The notes under the pieces were generated by a model. That model worked only from the letters and a program-made list of their open reading frames with translations, ran no database searches and had not been told where the DNA came from. Below, one piece after another: positions 8,543 to 15,928 of a stretch of 64,000 nucleotides of DNA. Made by a program: the position numbers and the translations under genes. Source of the DNA: Nocardioides lijunqiniae (lineage in GTDB: Bacteria; Actinomycetota; Actinomycetes; Propionibacteriales; Nocardioidaceae); contig NZ_JACJGM010000005.1 in NCBI RefSeq assembly GCF_015024225.1, positions 1-64,000 on the forward strand, read 5' to 3'. The stretch's first letter is position 1. Every line of letters begins with the position of its first letter.

Positions 8543-9852
8543 AGAAGGCCCACTTCCTGGGATTCGCGCAGCACGGCCTGAGCAGCCACGTCGTCGGGAT
8601 GTGGCGTCACCCGCAGGACAAGGTCGGGTGGGACTTCGCCGGCCAGGAGTACTGGCAGCACCTGGCTCGCACGATGGAGCGGGGGCTGTTCGACGGCATC
8701 TTCCTGGCCGACGAGCTCGCGCCGTACAGCTCCTTCGAGGGGTCCTCGGACGCCACGGCGCGCTACGCCGTGCAGTTCCCCACCCACGAGCCGGGCGCCC
8801 TCGCGCCGGTCATCAGCGGAGCGACGACGCACCTGGGGGTGGGGCTGACCCTCTCCACGGCGTTCGAGCACCCGTACTCGATGGCGCGCCGGCTCTCGAC
8901 CATGGACCACCTCACCGCGGGCCGCGTGGCGTGGAACGTCGTGGGCTCCTACTCGCCCAGCGAGTGGGAGGCCTACGGCGAGGTGATGCCCGACCGCGCG
9001 CAGCGCTACGAGCGCATCGCCGAGTACGTCGAGGTGTGCCGCAAGCTGTGGCGCTCGTGGGGACCGGGCGCGGTGGTCGCGGACCGCGCGTCCGGGGTCT
9101 GGGCCGACCCGGCGAGGATCGCCGAGGTCGACCACCGGGGGACGCACTTCACCTGTCGCGGACGGCACTTCGTGAAGCCCTCGCCCCAGGGCGAGCCGGT
9201 GATCTTCCAGGCCGGCTCCTCGCCGCAGGGTCGCGACTTCGCGGCGGCCACGGCCGATGCGGTCTTCGCCATCCACCCGACCGTCGAGGCGATGCGCGCC
9301 TACAGCGACGACATGCGCGAGCGCATCGCGCGATGTGGGCGCGACCCCGAGCAGGTGAAGCTCTACTACGGGATCCTGCCGGTGGTCGCGCCGACGTCCG
9401 AGGCCGCCCGGCGCAAGGCAGACGAGATCGAGTCGCTCGTGCCCGAGGGCGGTGCGCTGGCCATGCTCTCGGGCCAGCTCGGCGTCGACTTCGGCGCGGT
9501 GGACCCCGACGCTCCGCTGGTCGACATCGACGTGCCGGGCATCCAGGGCGTCAAGGACGCGCTCGTCGCCCAGGCCGCCGAGGGCGAGCGGGTCACCGTC
9601 GCCGAGGCGGCCCGGATCTACTCCTCGCGCTTCTCGATGCCGCGCCTGGTCGGCACGCCCGCCGAGGTCGCCGACGAGATCGAGACGTTCCTCGACGACG
9701 GGGGAGCCGACGGCTTCATCCTCCTGGCCACCTACACCCCCGGCTGCTTCGAGGAGTTCGTGGACCTGGTGGTCCCCGAGCTCCAGCGCCGCGGGCGCTA
9801 CCGCACCGAGTACCCCGCACGCACGCTGCGCGACAACATCCGCCACGACTGA
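8539..9852 (+). CDS. FMNH2-dependent monooxygenase, NtaA/SnaA/DszA family
   Basis: A 437-residue luciferase-like monooxygenase of the nitrilotriacetate/dibenzothiophene-sulfone branch: FLGFAQHG at the start, LADELAPYSS at about residues 56-65, the FEHPYSMARRLSTMDHLTAGR..WNVV core at about 112-137, and QAGSSPQGRDFAA at about 224-236 for flavin phosphate contact. Such enzymes use reduced flavin from a separate reductase, and none is encoded nearby. The GTG start at 8539 overlaps the previous stop. A paralogue of the same length follows directly, so the two may form a heteromer or act on successive intermediates of the imported compound. Confidence 0.9.
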   Translation: MKKAHFLGFAQHGLSSHVVGMWRHPQDKVGWDFAGQEYWQHLARTMERGLFDGIFLADELAPYSSFEGSSDATARYAVQFPTHEPGALAPVISGATTHLGVGLTLSTAFEHPYSMARRLSTMDHLTAGRVAWNVVGSYSPSEWEAYGEVMPDRAQRYERIAEYVEVCRKLWRSWGPGAVVADRASGVWADPARIAEVDHRGTHFTCRGRHFVKPSPQGEPVIFQAGSSPQGRDFAAATADAVFAIHPTVEAMRAYSDDMRERIARCGRDPEQVKLYYGILPVVAPTSEAARRKADEIESLVPEGGALAMLSGQLGVDFGAVDPDAPLVDIDVPGIQGVKDALVAQAAEGERVTVAEAARIYSSRFSMPRLVGTPAEVADEIETFLDDGGADGFILLATYTPGCFEEFVDLVVPELQRRGRYRTEYPARTLRDNIRHD

Positions 9853-9889
9853 CCCCAGGGTCGGTCGCCTCCCCGAACGGACACCCCGC

Positions 9890-11203
9890 ATGACGAAGAA
9901 GCTCCACCTGCTCGGCTTCATCCAGAACGGCGTCAACAGCCACGCCACCGGGATGTGGCGCCACCCCCAGGACAAGGTCAACTGGTCCTTCACCGACCCG
10001 GCCTACTGGGAGCACATGGCGCGCACGATGGAGCGCGGCCTGTTCGACGGGATGTTCATCGCCGACGAGCTGGCGCCGTACACGACGCACGAGGACAGCT
10101 CGGACGCCACGGTGAAGTACGCCATCCAGTGCCCCACCCACGAGCCCTCGACGATCGTCCCGATCATCACGCGGGCCACCGAGCACCTCGGCGTCGGGGT
10201 CACCCTCTCGACGGCGTTCGAGCACCCGTACTCGATGTGTCGCCGGCTCTCCAGCCTCGACCACCTCTCCGACGGCCGGGTCGCCTGGAACATCGTCTCG
10301 TCGTACTCCAAGAGCGAGTGGGAGGCCTACGGCCAGGAGATGACCTCGCGCGCCGACCGCTACGAGCGGCTCGAGGAGTACATGGAGCTGTGCTACCAGC
10401 TGTGGGACTCCTGGGAGCCGGACGCGATCGTCGCCGACGCGGAGACCGGCATCTACGCCGATCCCGACAAGGTCAAGGTCGTCGACCACGAGGGCCAGTA
10501 CTACAAGAGCCGGGGCCGGCACTTCGTGGCGCCCTCGCCGCAGGGCCGTCCGGTGCTGTGGCAGGCGGGCTCGTCGCCGCGGGGGCGCGACTTCGCGGCC
10601 AAGCACGCGGAGGCGATCTTCGCGGTGCACCCCAACGTCGAGCGGATGCGCGAGTACGTCGACGACCTCGACTCGCGGCTGCCGAAGTTCGGCCGCGACC
10701 GCGACAGCGTGAAGTACCTCTTCGGCGTCCAGACGGTCGTCGCGGCCACCGAGGAGGAGGCCCAGGCCAAGTACGAGCGGATCAAGGCCTGCATCCCGCT
10801 CGAGGGCGCGATGGCGTGGATGTCGGGCCACTTCGGCCTGGACTTCTCCACGTTCGACCCCGACGACAAGATCCAGAACATCGAGGTGCCCGGGATCCAG
10901 GGCCTCTTCGAGTCGATCCTCTACGCCAAGAACGGCGAGCCCGTCACCGTCGCGGAGGCGGCGATCATCTACGCGCAGGGCATGGGCATGCCGGTGCTGG
11001 TGGGCACGCCGTCCTCCATCGTCGACCAGCTCGAGACCTACGCCGACGAGGGCGGGGCCGACGGCTTCATGCTCATCGCGACCTACACGCCGGGCTGCTT
11101 CGAGGAGTTCGTCGACATGGTCGTGCCCGAGCTGCAGCGCCGCGGGCGGCTGCGCACGGAGTACACCGGCAGCACGCTGCGCGAGCACCTGCTCGAGCAG
11201 TAG
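9890..11203 (+). CDS. FMNH2-dependent monooxygenase, NtaA/SnaA/DszA family (tandem paralogue)
   Basis: 437 residues, nearly collinear with the gene just upstream: shared motifs include GMWRHPQDKV, ARTMERGLFDG, FEHPYSM, GGADGF and TYTPGCFEEFVD near the C-terminus. Differences cluster in the substrate-side loops (for example DSSDATVKYAIQCPTHEPSTI), so a distinct but related substrate is likely. It starts 37 nt after the upstream stop with a weak ribosome site. NtaA, EmoA, DszA and LadA are known members; which chemistry applies here cannot be decided. It ends three bases before the stop of a convergent gene. Confidence 0.9.
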   Translation: MTKKLHLLGFIQNGVNSHATGMWRHPQDKVNWSFTDPAYWEHMARTMERGLFDGMFIADELAPYTTHEDSSDATVKYAIQCPTHEPSTIVPIITRATEHLGVGVTLSTAFEHPYSMCRRLSSLDHLSDGRVAWNIVSSYSKSEWEAYGQEMTSRADRYERLEEYMELCYQLWDSWEPDAIVADAETGIYADPDKVKVVDHEGQYYKSRGRHFVAPSPQGRPVLWQAGSSPRGRDFAAKHAEAIFAVHPNVERMREYVDDLDSRLPKFGRDRDSVKYLFGVQTVVAATEEEAQAKYERIKACIPLEGAMAWMSGHFGLDFSTFDPDDKIQNIEVPGIQGLFESILYAKNGEPVTVAEAAIIYAQGMGMPVLVGTPSSIVDQLETYADEGGADGFMLIATYTPGCFEEFVDMVVPELQRRGRLRTEYTGSTLREHLLEQ

Positions 11204-11206
11204 CGC

Positions 11207-11920
11207 TCAGTCGGCGGCGAGCCCGGGGTCCTGGCCGGCGGCGGCCAGCTCCTGCCGCACGAAGCCGGAGTCGAGGAGGTCGTGGACGAACGCCGCGAGG
11301 GCGTCCGCGGCCTCCTCGCCCCGATCGCGGGGCAGGGCGACCGCCTGCTGGATCTGCATGAAGGCGGGCTCGACCAGCCGCAGGCTCTCGTCGTCGGCGA
11401 TGAGTGCGGTCAGTGGCTGCCGGATGCCGGCGCCCACGTCGAGGCCCTCGTCGCGGAAGACGGCGACCCCGTCGGAGCCGCGCACGACCTCGGCGTGCTC
11501 GAGCGTGCGGGTGAGGAAGAGGTCGTAGGCCGAGCCCTGCTTGACGCCCACCCGCACCCCGGGCCGGTCCACGTCGGGCGCGGTCGCGACGGGCGAGTCG
11601 AGCGCGACGACGTACACGCCCTCGATCGTGAGGTAGGCCGGTGAGAAGCGGACCTCGACCTCGCGCGCCGGCTCGACGGCCAGGAACGCCACGTCGGCGG
11701 TGCCGTCAGTCAGCCCCGCGAGCGACCTGCGGGCCGCGTCGACGCACTCCAGCGCGAGCGGCACCCCGAGCCGGCCCGCGAGCTCGCGGGCGATCGCGAC
11801 GGTGATCCCGCCCGGCTCCTCCGGCGTGCCGTGGGCGAGCACGGGGTTGCCGAGGTTGATGACCGCGCGCAGCACCCCCGTCGGCGCCAGTCGCGGGGCG
11901 AGGGCCTGGTCGATCGTCAT
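11207..11920 (-). CDS. Family-3 solute-binding-like protein lacking a signal peptide
   Basis: A 237-residue protein with the bilobal fold of amino-acid-type ABC binding proteins (SBP_bac_3): GITVAIARELAGRLGVPL at about 38-55, DGTADVAFLAVEP at about 72-84, and GVRVGVKQGSAYDLFLTRTL at about 120-140. It begins MTIDQ with an excellent ribosome site (AAGGAGA, 6 nt away) and has no signal peptide or lipobox, so it is probably cytosolic. No permease or ATPase gene adjoins. It could be a ligand sensor or a diverged enzyme rather than a transport component. Confidence 0.75.
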   Translation of the reverse strand: MTIDQALAPRLAPTGVLRAVINLGNPVLAHGTPEEPGGITVAIARELAGRLGVPLALECVDAARRSLAGLTDGTADVAFLAVEPAREVEVRFSPAYLTIEGVYVVALDSPVATAPDVDRPGVRVGVKQGSAYDLFLTRTLEHAEVVRGSDGVAVFRDEGLDVGAGIRQPLTALIADDESLRLVEPAFMQIQQAVALPRDRGEEAADALAAFVHDLLDSGFVRQELAAAGQDPGLAAD

Positions 11921-11966
11921 GGTGTCTCCTTCGGCGGGCCGGGGTGCCGGCCCGGCCGATGATCCC

Positions 11967-12716
11967 TCACGCCCGCTCGATGGCGAAGGCCACGATGAAC
12001 CCGACGGTGGCTACGAGCCCGGTGTAGAGGTGGGTCTCGTCGAATGCCTCGGGGATCATGGTGTCGGCGATCATGGCGAGGATGGCGCCCGCGGCGACGG
12101 CGGTGATGACCGCGATCGTCTCCGGCGGCGCTCCCTGCAGCAGGAGGCAGCCGAGCAGCCCGGCCAGGCCGCTGGCGACGGCGATGCCGCCCCAGACGCC
12201 GAAGACGTAGCGCGCGCTGCGCCCGCCCGCCTTCATGCCGGCGGCGCTGGAGAGCCCCTCGGGCAGGTTGGAGATGAAGATCGCGGCCAGGACCGGCACC
12301 CCGACTCCACCGCCCCCGACCAGGGTCAGGCCCAGGACGACGGACTCCGGGACGCCGTCCAGCAGGGCGCCGACCGCGATGGCGCTGCCGCTGCCGGACT
12401 GCTCGTCCTCGGAGGGCTGCTGGTCCTGCGAGCGCTTGCGGTGCCGGGCGCCGCGACACGCCAGGGCGACGTTCGCCAGCACGTAGACGGTCGCGCCGCC
12501 GAGGAACCCGACGGCGGTCGGCAGCAGCCCGCCGGTCCGCTCGGCCTCGTCGACGAGGTCGAAGGCGAGCGCCGAGATCAGCACGCCGGCTCCGAAGGCC
12601 ATCACCACGGCGACCACGTGCTGCGGCACCCGGACGAACCAGGACACCAGGGCGCCCACGACGAGGGCGCCGCCGGCGACCAGGCCCCACACGCCCGCTT
12701 CCAGCCACACCGGCAT
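11967..12716 (-). CDS. ZIP-family divalent metal transporter
   Basis: A 249-residue membrane protein with about eight helices. Helix 4 has the metal-site pattern in GALLDGVPESVVLGL and helix 5 in ISNLPEGLSSAAGM, each with the conserved proline and glutamate; the first replaces the usual histidine by Asp (LDGVPES). A hydrophilic loop of about 25 residues (RKRSQDQQPSEDEQSGSG) separates helices 3 and 4, as in ZIPs. The start chosen is MPVWLEAG at 12716, preceded by GAGAGG; an upstream in-frame extension overlaps the palindromic intergenic region and is not needed. It probably moves Zn2+ or another divalent ion. Confidence 0.85.
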   Translation of the reverse strand: MPVWLEAGVWGLVAGGALVVGALVSWFVRVPQHVVAVVMAFGAGVLISALAFDLVDEAERTGGLLPTAVGFLGGATVYVLANVALACRGARHRKRSQDQQPSEDEQSGSGSAIAVGALLDGVPESVVLGLTLVGGGGVGVPVLAAIFISNLPEGLSSAAGMKAGGRSARYVFGVWGGIAVASGLAGLLGCLLLQGAPPETIAVITAVAAGAILAMIADTMIPEAFDETHLYTGLVATVGFIVAFAIERA

Positions 12717-12805
12717 CGCACGACCTCTCGCTCGGACGGACCCCTGGTACCCCGACGTGCTCCGGGTGACGCGTGGGTCGGGACGCAGGCGGGTGAGTAG
12801 GCGGG

Positions 12806-12836
12806 TGAGTTTCGCCGGTCGACCGGCGTTTCTCAC
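12806..12836. repeat. Degenerate copy of the 12.87-kb palindrome
   Basis: The 16-base palindrome CGCCGGTCGACCGGCG (12813-12828) is flanked by TTT on both sides and by complementary GTGAG/CTCAC arms. It shares the core of the perfect palindrome 37 nt downstream. Confidence 0.75.
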
Positions 12837-12864
12837 GCTTCCCGGGGGAAGTTTCAGCGGTCAG

Positions 12865-12900
12865 GGTCCAGTTTCGCCGGTCGACCGGCGAAACTGGACC
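12865..12900. repeat. 36-bp perfect palindrome
   Basis: Bases 12865-12882 are exactly reverse-complementary to 12883-12900, with GTTTCGCC-GGTCGACC-GGCGAAAC at the centre. It ends eight bases before the stop of the ArsR-type gene (12908) and lies upstream of the ZIP transporter. It could be an intergenic REP-like element, a terminator for the regulator gene, or a dimeric protein-binding site. The degenerate neighbour at 12806-12836 favours a repeat family. Confidence 0.85.
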
Positions 12901-12907
12901 GCCGGCC

Positions 12908-13873
12908 TCACCCGAGCGAGCCCGCGTGGAGCGCGTCGCCGAGCTCGGAGCGCAGGTAGAGCACGGACCGGCCGTGCCGGGCGGAGGTCAGCAGGCCGGC
13001 GGCGCGCAGGGCGCGCAGGTGCTGGTTGACCGCCGACGTGGTCACGCCCAGACGCACCCCGAGCTCGGTGGAGGAGGCCGGCGACTCGAGCAGGGTCACG
13101 AGGCGGGCCCGGACCTCGCCGAGGATCCCCGCCAGCGCGTCGGGCCCGCCCGGGCGCTCCGCCTGCCAGACCGTCCCCGCGCCCCGTGCCGGGTAGACGA
13201 GCAGGGGGGCCTCCGCAGGGTCGAAGGGCCCGGTGGTGACCTGGGTGAAGAGCGAGGGCACCAGGGTCAGGCCCTCGCCGGCGGTGATGCCGCGTCGCAG
13301 GTGGGCGCTGCCGCTGCTGACCCGCACCACGTCGCCGTCGAGACTCACCTCGGGCGCGAGGTCGGCGAACATCGACGACGTCCCCTCCCGGGCCGTGACG
13401 CGTCCGCGGTGCACCACGTCGGCCTCGAGGACCGCGCGCATCCGGGGCCACCACGGCTCGAAGCAGGCGGTCCAGTAGTCGGCGAGCGCCGCCACCGTGC
13501 GACCCAGGACCCGCTCCGTCGGGCCCCGCAGCACCCGGGGCAGGCCGGCGGGGTGGACCTCCGCGACGTCCTCGCGCACGACCGCCGCGGGCGTCGACGA
13601 CACGACCGCGAGCTCGTCGGCGATCCGGGTCATCGGCGTGCGCGGCCGGGGCGTGAGGAAGTCGGGGAGGTGGAGGCGCTCGTTGCTCAGCGCGACCAGC
13701 AGCTCGGTGTCGAGTCCCTCGCGGGCGCGCCGCGTCGCGGTCAGCCACGGCAGGTGGAGCGGGAAGCGGCCCGGGTCCTGCCACGTGCGCAGCGAGAGCG
13801 CGAGCTCGGTGAGCGGGGAGATCGCGAAGCGCACGGCGGCGAGATCGGTCCCGCTCAGGTCGTACTCCAGCAT
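12908..13873 (-). CDS. ArsR-like winged-helix regulator with large N-terminal domain (DUF5937 type)
   Basis: 321 residues: an N-terminal effector-like domain of about 230 residues (starts MLEYDLSGTDLAAVRFAISPL, typical of DUF5937), then a C-terminal ArsR winged helix (about 245-315) with ELGVRLGVTTSAVNQHLRALRAAGLL as helix-turn-helix and ARHGRSVLYLRSELG as wing. It is divergent from an MFS gene 57 nt away. A perfect inverted repeat overlaps its start codon, so it very probably represses itself and the transporter. The inducer is unknown. Confidence 0.85.
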   Translation of the reverse strand: MLEYDLSGTDLAAVRFAISPLTELALSLRTWQDPGRFPLHLPWLTATRRAREGLDTELLVALSNERLHLPDFLTPRPRTPMTRIADELAVVSSTPAAVVREDVAEVHPAGLPRVLRGPTERVLGRTVAALADYWTACFEPWWPRMRAVLEADVVHRGRVTAREGTSSMFADLAPEVSLDGDVVRVSSGSAHLRRGITAGEGLTLVPSLFTQVTTGPFDPAEAPLLVYPARGAGTVWQAERPGGPDALAGILGEVRARLVTLLESPASSTELGVRLGVTTSAVNQHLRALRAAGLLTSARHGRSVLYLRSELGDALHAGSLG

Positions 13874-13890
13874 GTAGCAGGACGCTACAT
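13872..13890. promoter_or_regulatory. Operator: ATGTAGC-N5-GCTACAT
   Basis: A perfect 7-bp inverted repeat with a 5-nt spacer covers the regulator's start codon and lies in the short gap before the divergent MFS gene. Its symmetry and position fit the binding site of the adjacent ArsR-type dimer. Confidence 0.7.
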
Positions 13891-13929
13891 CAGTAACGCC
13901 GGTCGGACAGGCCGTGACAGAACGGCGAC

Positions 13930-15198
13930 GTGACCCGCCAGCTGCTCCCGCACGACCCCGTCGAGCGGGCCCTCACCTTCACGACCCTCGCCGGCTCGCT
14001 CGCCAACGGCGTCTTCTACAGCGTGAGCGCCCTGTACTTCACCCGGGTCATCGGCCTGCCTGCCACCGACGTGGGCCTCGGCCTGACCGTGGCCGGCGCC
14101 GCCGGGGTGGCCGCCTCCTACCTCGGGGGGCGGCTCTCCGACCTCGTCGGCGCCGACCGGGTGCTGCGCTGGGCGTCGGTCGCGCAGGCCTTGGCGCTGC
14201 TCGCCTACGTCGTGGCCGACGGCTGGACGTCGTTCGTGGTCACCGCCTGCGCGGCCGTGGGCTTCCGCAGCCTCCAGGGCTCGGCCAAGTCGGCGCTGCT
14301 CGCCCGCTGGTTCACGGGTCCCGACCGGGTGGCGGTGCGCGCCCGGCTGCGCGTGGTCACCAACGTGTTCATGGGCCTGGGCACCCTCGCGGCGGGCATC
14401 GCCCTGCTCGTGGACACGCGGACGGCCTACCAGGCGGCGATCGTGGTGGTGGGCGTGCTCGCCCTCGTCTCGGTGCTGCCCGTGCTCGGCCTGCGCGAGC
14501 GCGTCCCCGGCCTGGCGGAGGTCATGGGGGTGCGAGTCCCGGGCGCGACGGCTCCCGCCCGTGGGCGCTCGCCCTTCCGCGACACGACGTACCTCACGGT
14601 CTCGTCGCTGAACGCCGTCATCGCGATGCAGTTCGGGCTGCAGAGCGTCGGCGTCCCGCTGTGGATCGCCGGCCACACCGACGCGCCGACGGTGATGATC
14701 TCGGTGCTGCTGATCGTCAACACGATCCTGGTCGCGCTGCTCCAGGTGCGCGCCGCGCGGGGGACCGAGGACGTCCGGGTCGCGGGCCGGGCCGTACGCC
14801 GCGCCGGCGGCGTGCTGGCCGCCGCCTGCCTGCTCTACGCCGCCGCGGGCAGCGTCGGGGCGGTCGCCGCCGTCCTGGTCCTGCTCGTCGCCGAGGTCGT
14901 CGCCACCTTCGGCGAGATCTGGGCGGAGGCCGGGGCCTGGGGGCTCGCGTTCGAGCTCGCCGACCCGCGCAGCGTGGGGGCCTACCAGGGGGTCAGCCAG
15001 ATGGGCTACTCCATCGCGGGCATGCTCTCCCCGCTCGTGGTCACGGCCACCGCGATCGACCACGGGCTGCTGGGCTGGGCCGTCCTCGGCTGCGTGTTCG
15101 CGGTGGCCGGGTGCCTGGTCGCCGAGGTGGCTCGACGAGCCTCGGCGACCAGGAGCCAGCTCGGGCGGGCCGCTGCGCCGGTCTCGTCGGTGGGGTAG
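13930..15198 (+). CDS. MFS transporter
   Basis: A 422-residue, roughly 12-helix major facilitator. The inter-domain cytoplasmic signature YLGGRLSDLVGADRVLRW (about residues 58-75) is the MFS G-x3-D-R-x-G-R-[RK] loop in variant form. GTG start at 13930; the divergent ArsR-type gene and its operator lie immediately upstream, so expression should respond to that regulator's effector. Export of a small hydrophobic compound is the usual role in this arrangement. The last 40 or so residues coincide with an inverted repeat (15118-15149) and lose hydrophobicity, so the C-terminus may be an added tail. Confidence 0.82.
   Translation: MTRQLLPHDPVERALTFTTLAGSLANGVFYSVSALYFTRVIGLPATDVGLGLTVAGAAGVAASYLGGRLSDLVGADRVLRWASVAQALALLAYVVADGWTSFVVTACAAVGFRSLQGSAKSALLARWFTGPDRVAVRARLRVVTNVFMGLGTLAAGIALLVDTRTAYQAAIVVVGVLALVSVLPVLGLRERVPGLAEVMGVRVPGATAPARGRSPFRDTTYLTVSSLNAVIAMQFGLQSVGVPLWIAGHTDAPTVMISVLLIVNTILVALLQVRAARGTEDVRVAGRAVRRAGGVLAAACLLYAAAGSVGAVAAVLVLLVAEVVATFGEIWAEAGAWGLAFELADPRSVGAYQGVSQMGYSIAGMLSPLVVTATAIDHGLLGWAVLGCVFAVAGCLVAEVARRASATRSQLGRAAAPVSSVG
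15118..15149. repeat. Inverted repeat inside the 3' end of the MFS gene
   Basis: GTCGCCGAGG (15118-15127) and CCTCGGCGAC (15140-15149) are perfect complements around a 12-nt loop containing CTCGACGAG. The composition resembles the GAGGCTCG-type palindromic elements I associate with Nocardioides-like genomes; that link is from memory. Confidence 0.5.
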
Positions 15199-15223
15199 CC
15201 CGCCCCAGCGCATCGCAGCGCGG

Positions 15224-15832
15224 TCAGGGGGAGACGGACTCGCGCAGCAGGCGACGCGCCTCGGCGTAGGTGGCGAGCAGGTCGACGGGACGTCCGGCGT
15301 CGCGGGCATCGGCCCACCGGTCCAGGGCCACCCCGACGACCACGGCCGCCGTCGTGACGGCGAGCCGCGGGCCCAGGTCGTCGTCGACGCCGAGGAGCAC
15401 CCGGAGGCGCTCCACCAGGGCGTCGACGCGCTCCTCGTCGTAGCCGATGGCGGCCAGGCGCAGCGCCGGCTCGCTGCGCATCAGGCGGCGTACCCGCAGG
15501 AGCAGCCGGCCGGGCTCGCTGCGTCCGTCGTCGAGGGCGACGAGGATCTCGCACCACACCTCCTCGAGCTGCTCGAGCAGCGGACGGTCCGCGACCAGGC
15601 CGTCGAGCATCTCCTCGACGCGCTCGTCGAGCTCCGTGTGCGGCACCAGCGCGGCCCGCTCCTTGCTGGGGAAGTAGCGGAAGAACGTGCGCGCCGAGAC
15701 GCCCGCGGCGCGCGCGATGTCGTCGACGGTGGTGCCGTCGACGCCCTGCTGCTCGAAGAGGAGGAGCGCGGCGTCGCCGATCTCGCGCTCGGTCTGGCGA
15801 CGACGACGCTCGCGCAGCACGGTCTCGGTCAT
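15224..15832 (-). CDS. TetR-family transcriptional regulator
   Basis: 202 residues. The N-terminal DNA-binding domain (about 12-60) has the TetR helix-turn-helix VDGTTVDDIARAAGVSARTFFRYFPSKE. The helical C-terminal ligand domain is of the MftR/C-terminal type (LLEQLEEVWCEILVAL...RSEPALRLAA). It is divergent from an EmrB/QacA-type transporter whose start lies 97 nt away, so it probably represses that pump and itself, released by a hydrophobic substrate. Confidence 0.88.
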   Translation of the reverse strand: MTETVLRERRRRQTEREIGDAALLLFEQQGVDGTTVDDIARAAGVSARTFFRYFPSKERAALVPHTELDERVEEMLDGLVADRPLLEQLEEVWCEILVALDDGRSEPGRLLLRVRRLMRSEPALRLAAIGYDEERVDALVERLRVLLGVDDDLGPRLAVTTAAVVVGVALDRWADARDAGRPVDLLATYAEARRLLRESVSP

Positions 15833-15882
15833 GGCCCCAGCATAGGAGGAATGATTGCGGACCGTGCCATGTTGTCATTCAC

Positions 15883-15895
15883 TGCCACACTGGCA
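15883..15895. promoter_or_regulatory. Possible TetR operator TGCCA-CAC-TGGCA
   Basis: A perfect 5-bp inverted repeat with a 3-nt centre lies between the divergent TetR and MFS genes. A second, wider repeat (GAATGA at 15849, TCATTC at 15875) is also present. Either could be the regulator's site; assignment is by position only. Confidence 0.35.
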
Positions 15896-15928
15896 TCCGC
15901 CGTCAGAACCATCGCTCCAGGAGTACCC

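Noticed and set aside
12806..12900. CRISPR array at the palindromes
   Set aside because: Only two palindromic units that are not direct repeats with spacers, and no cas genes.
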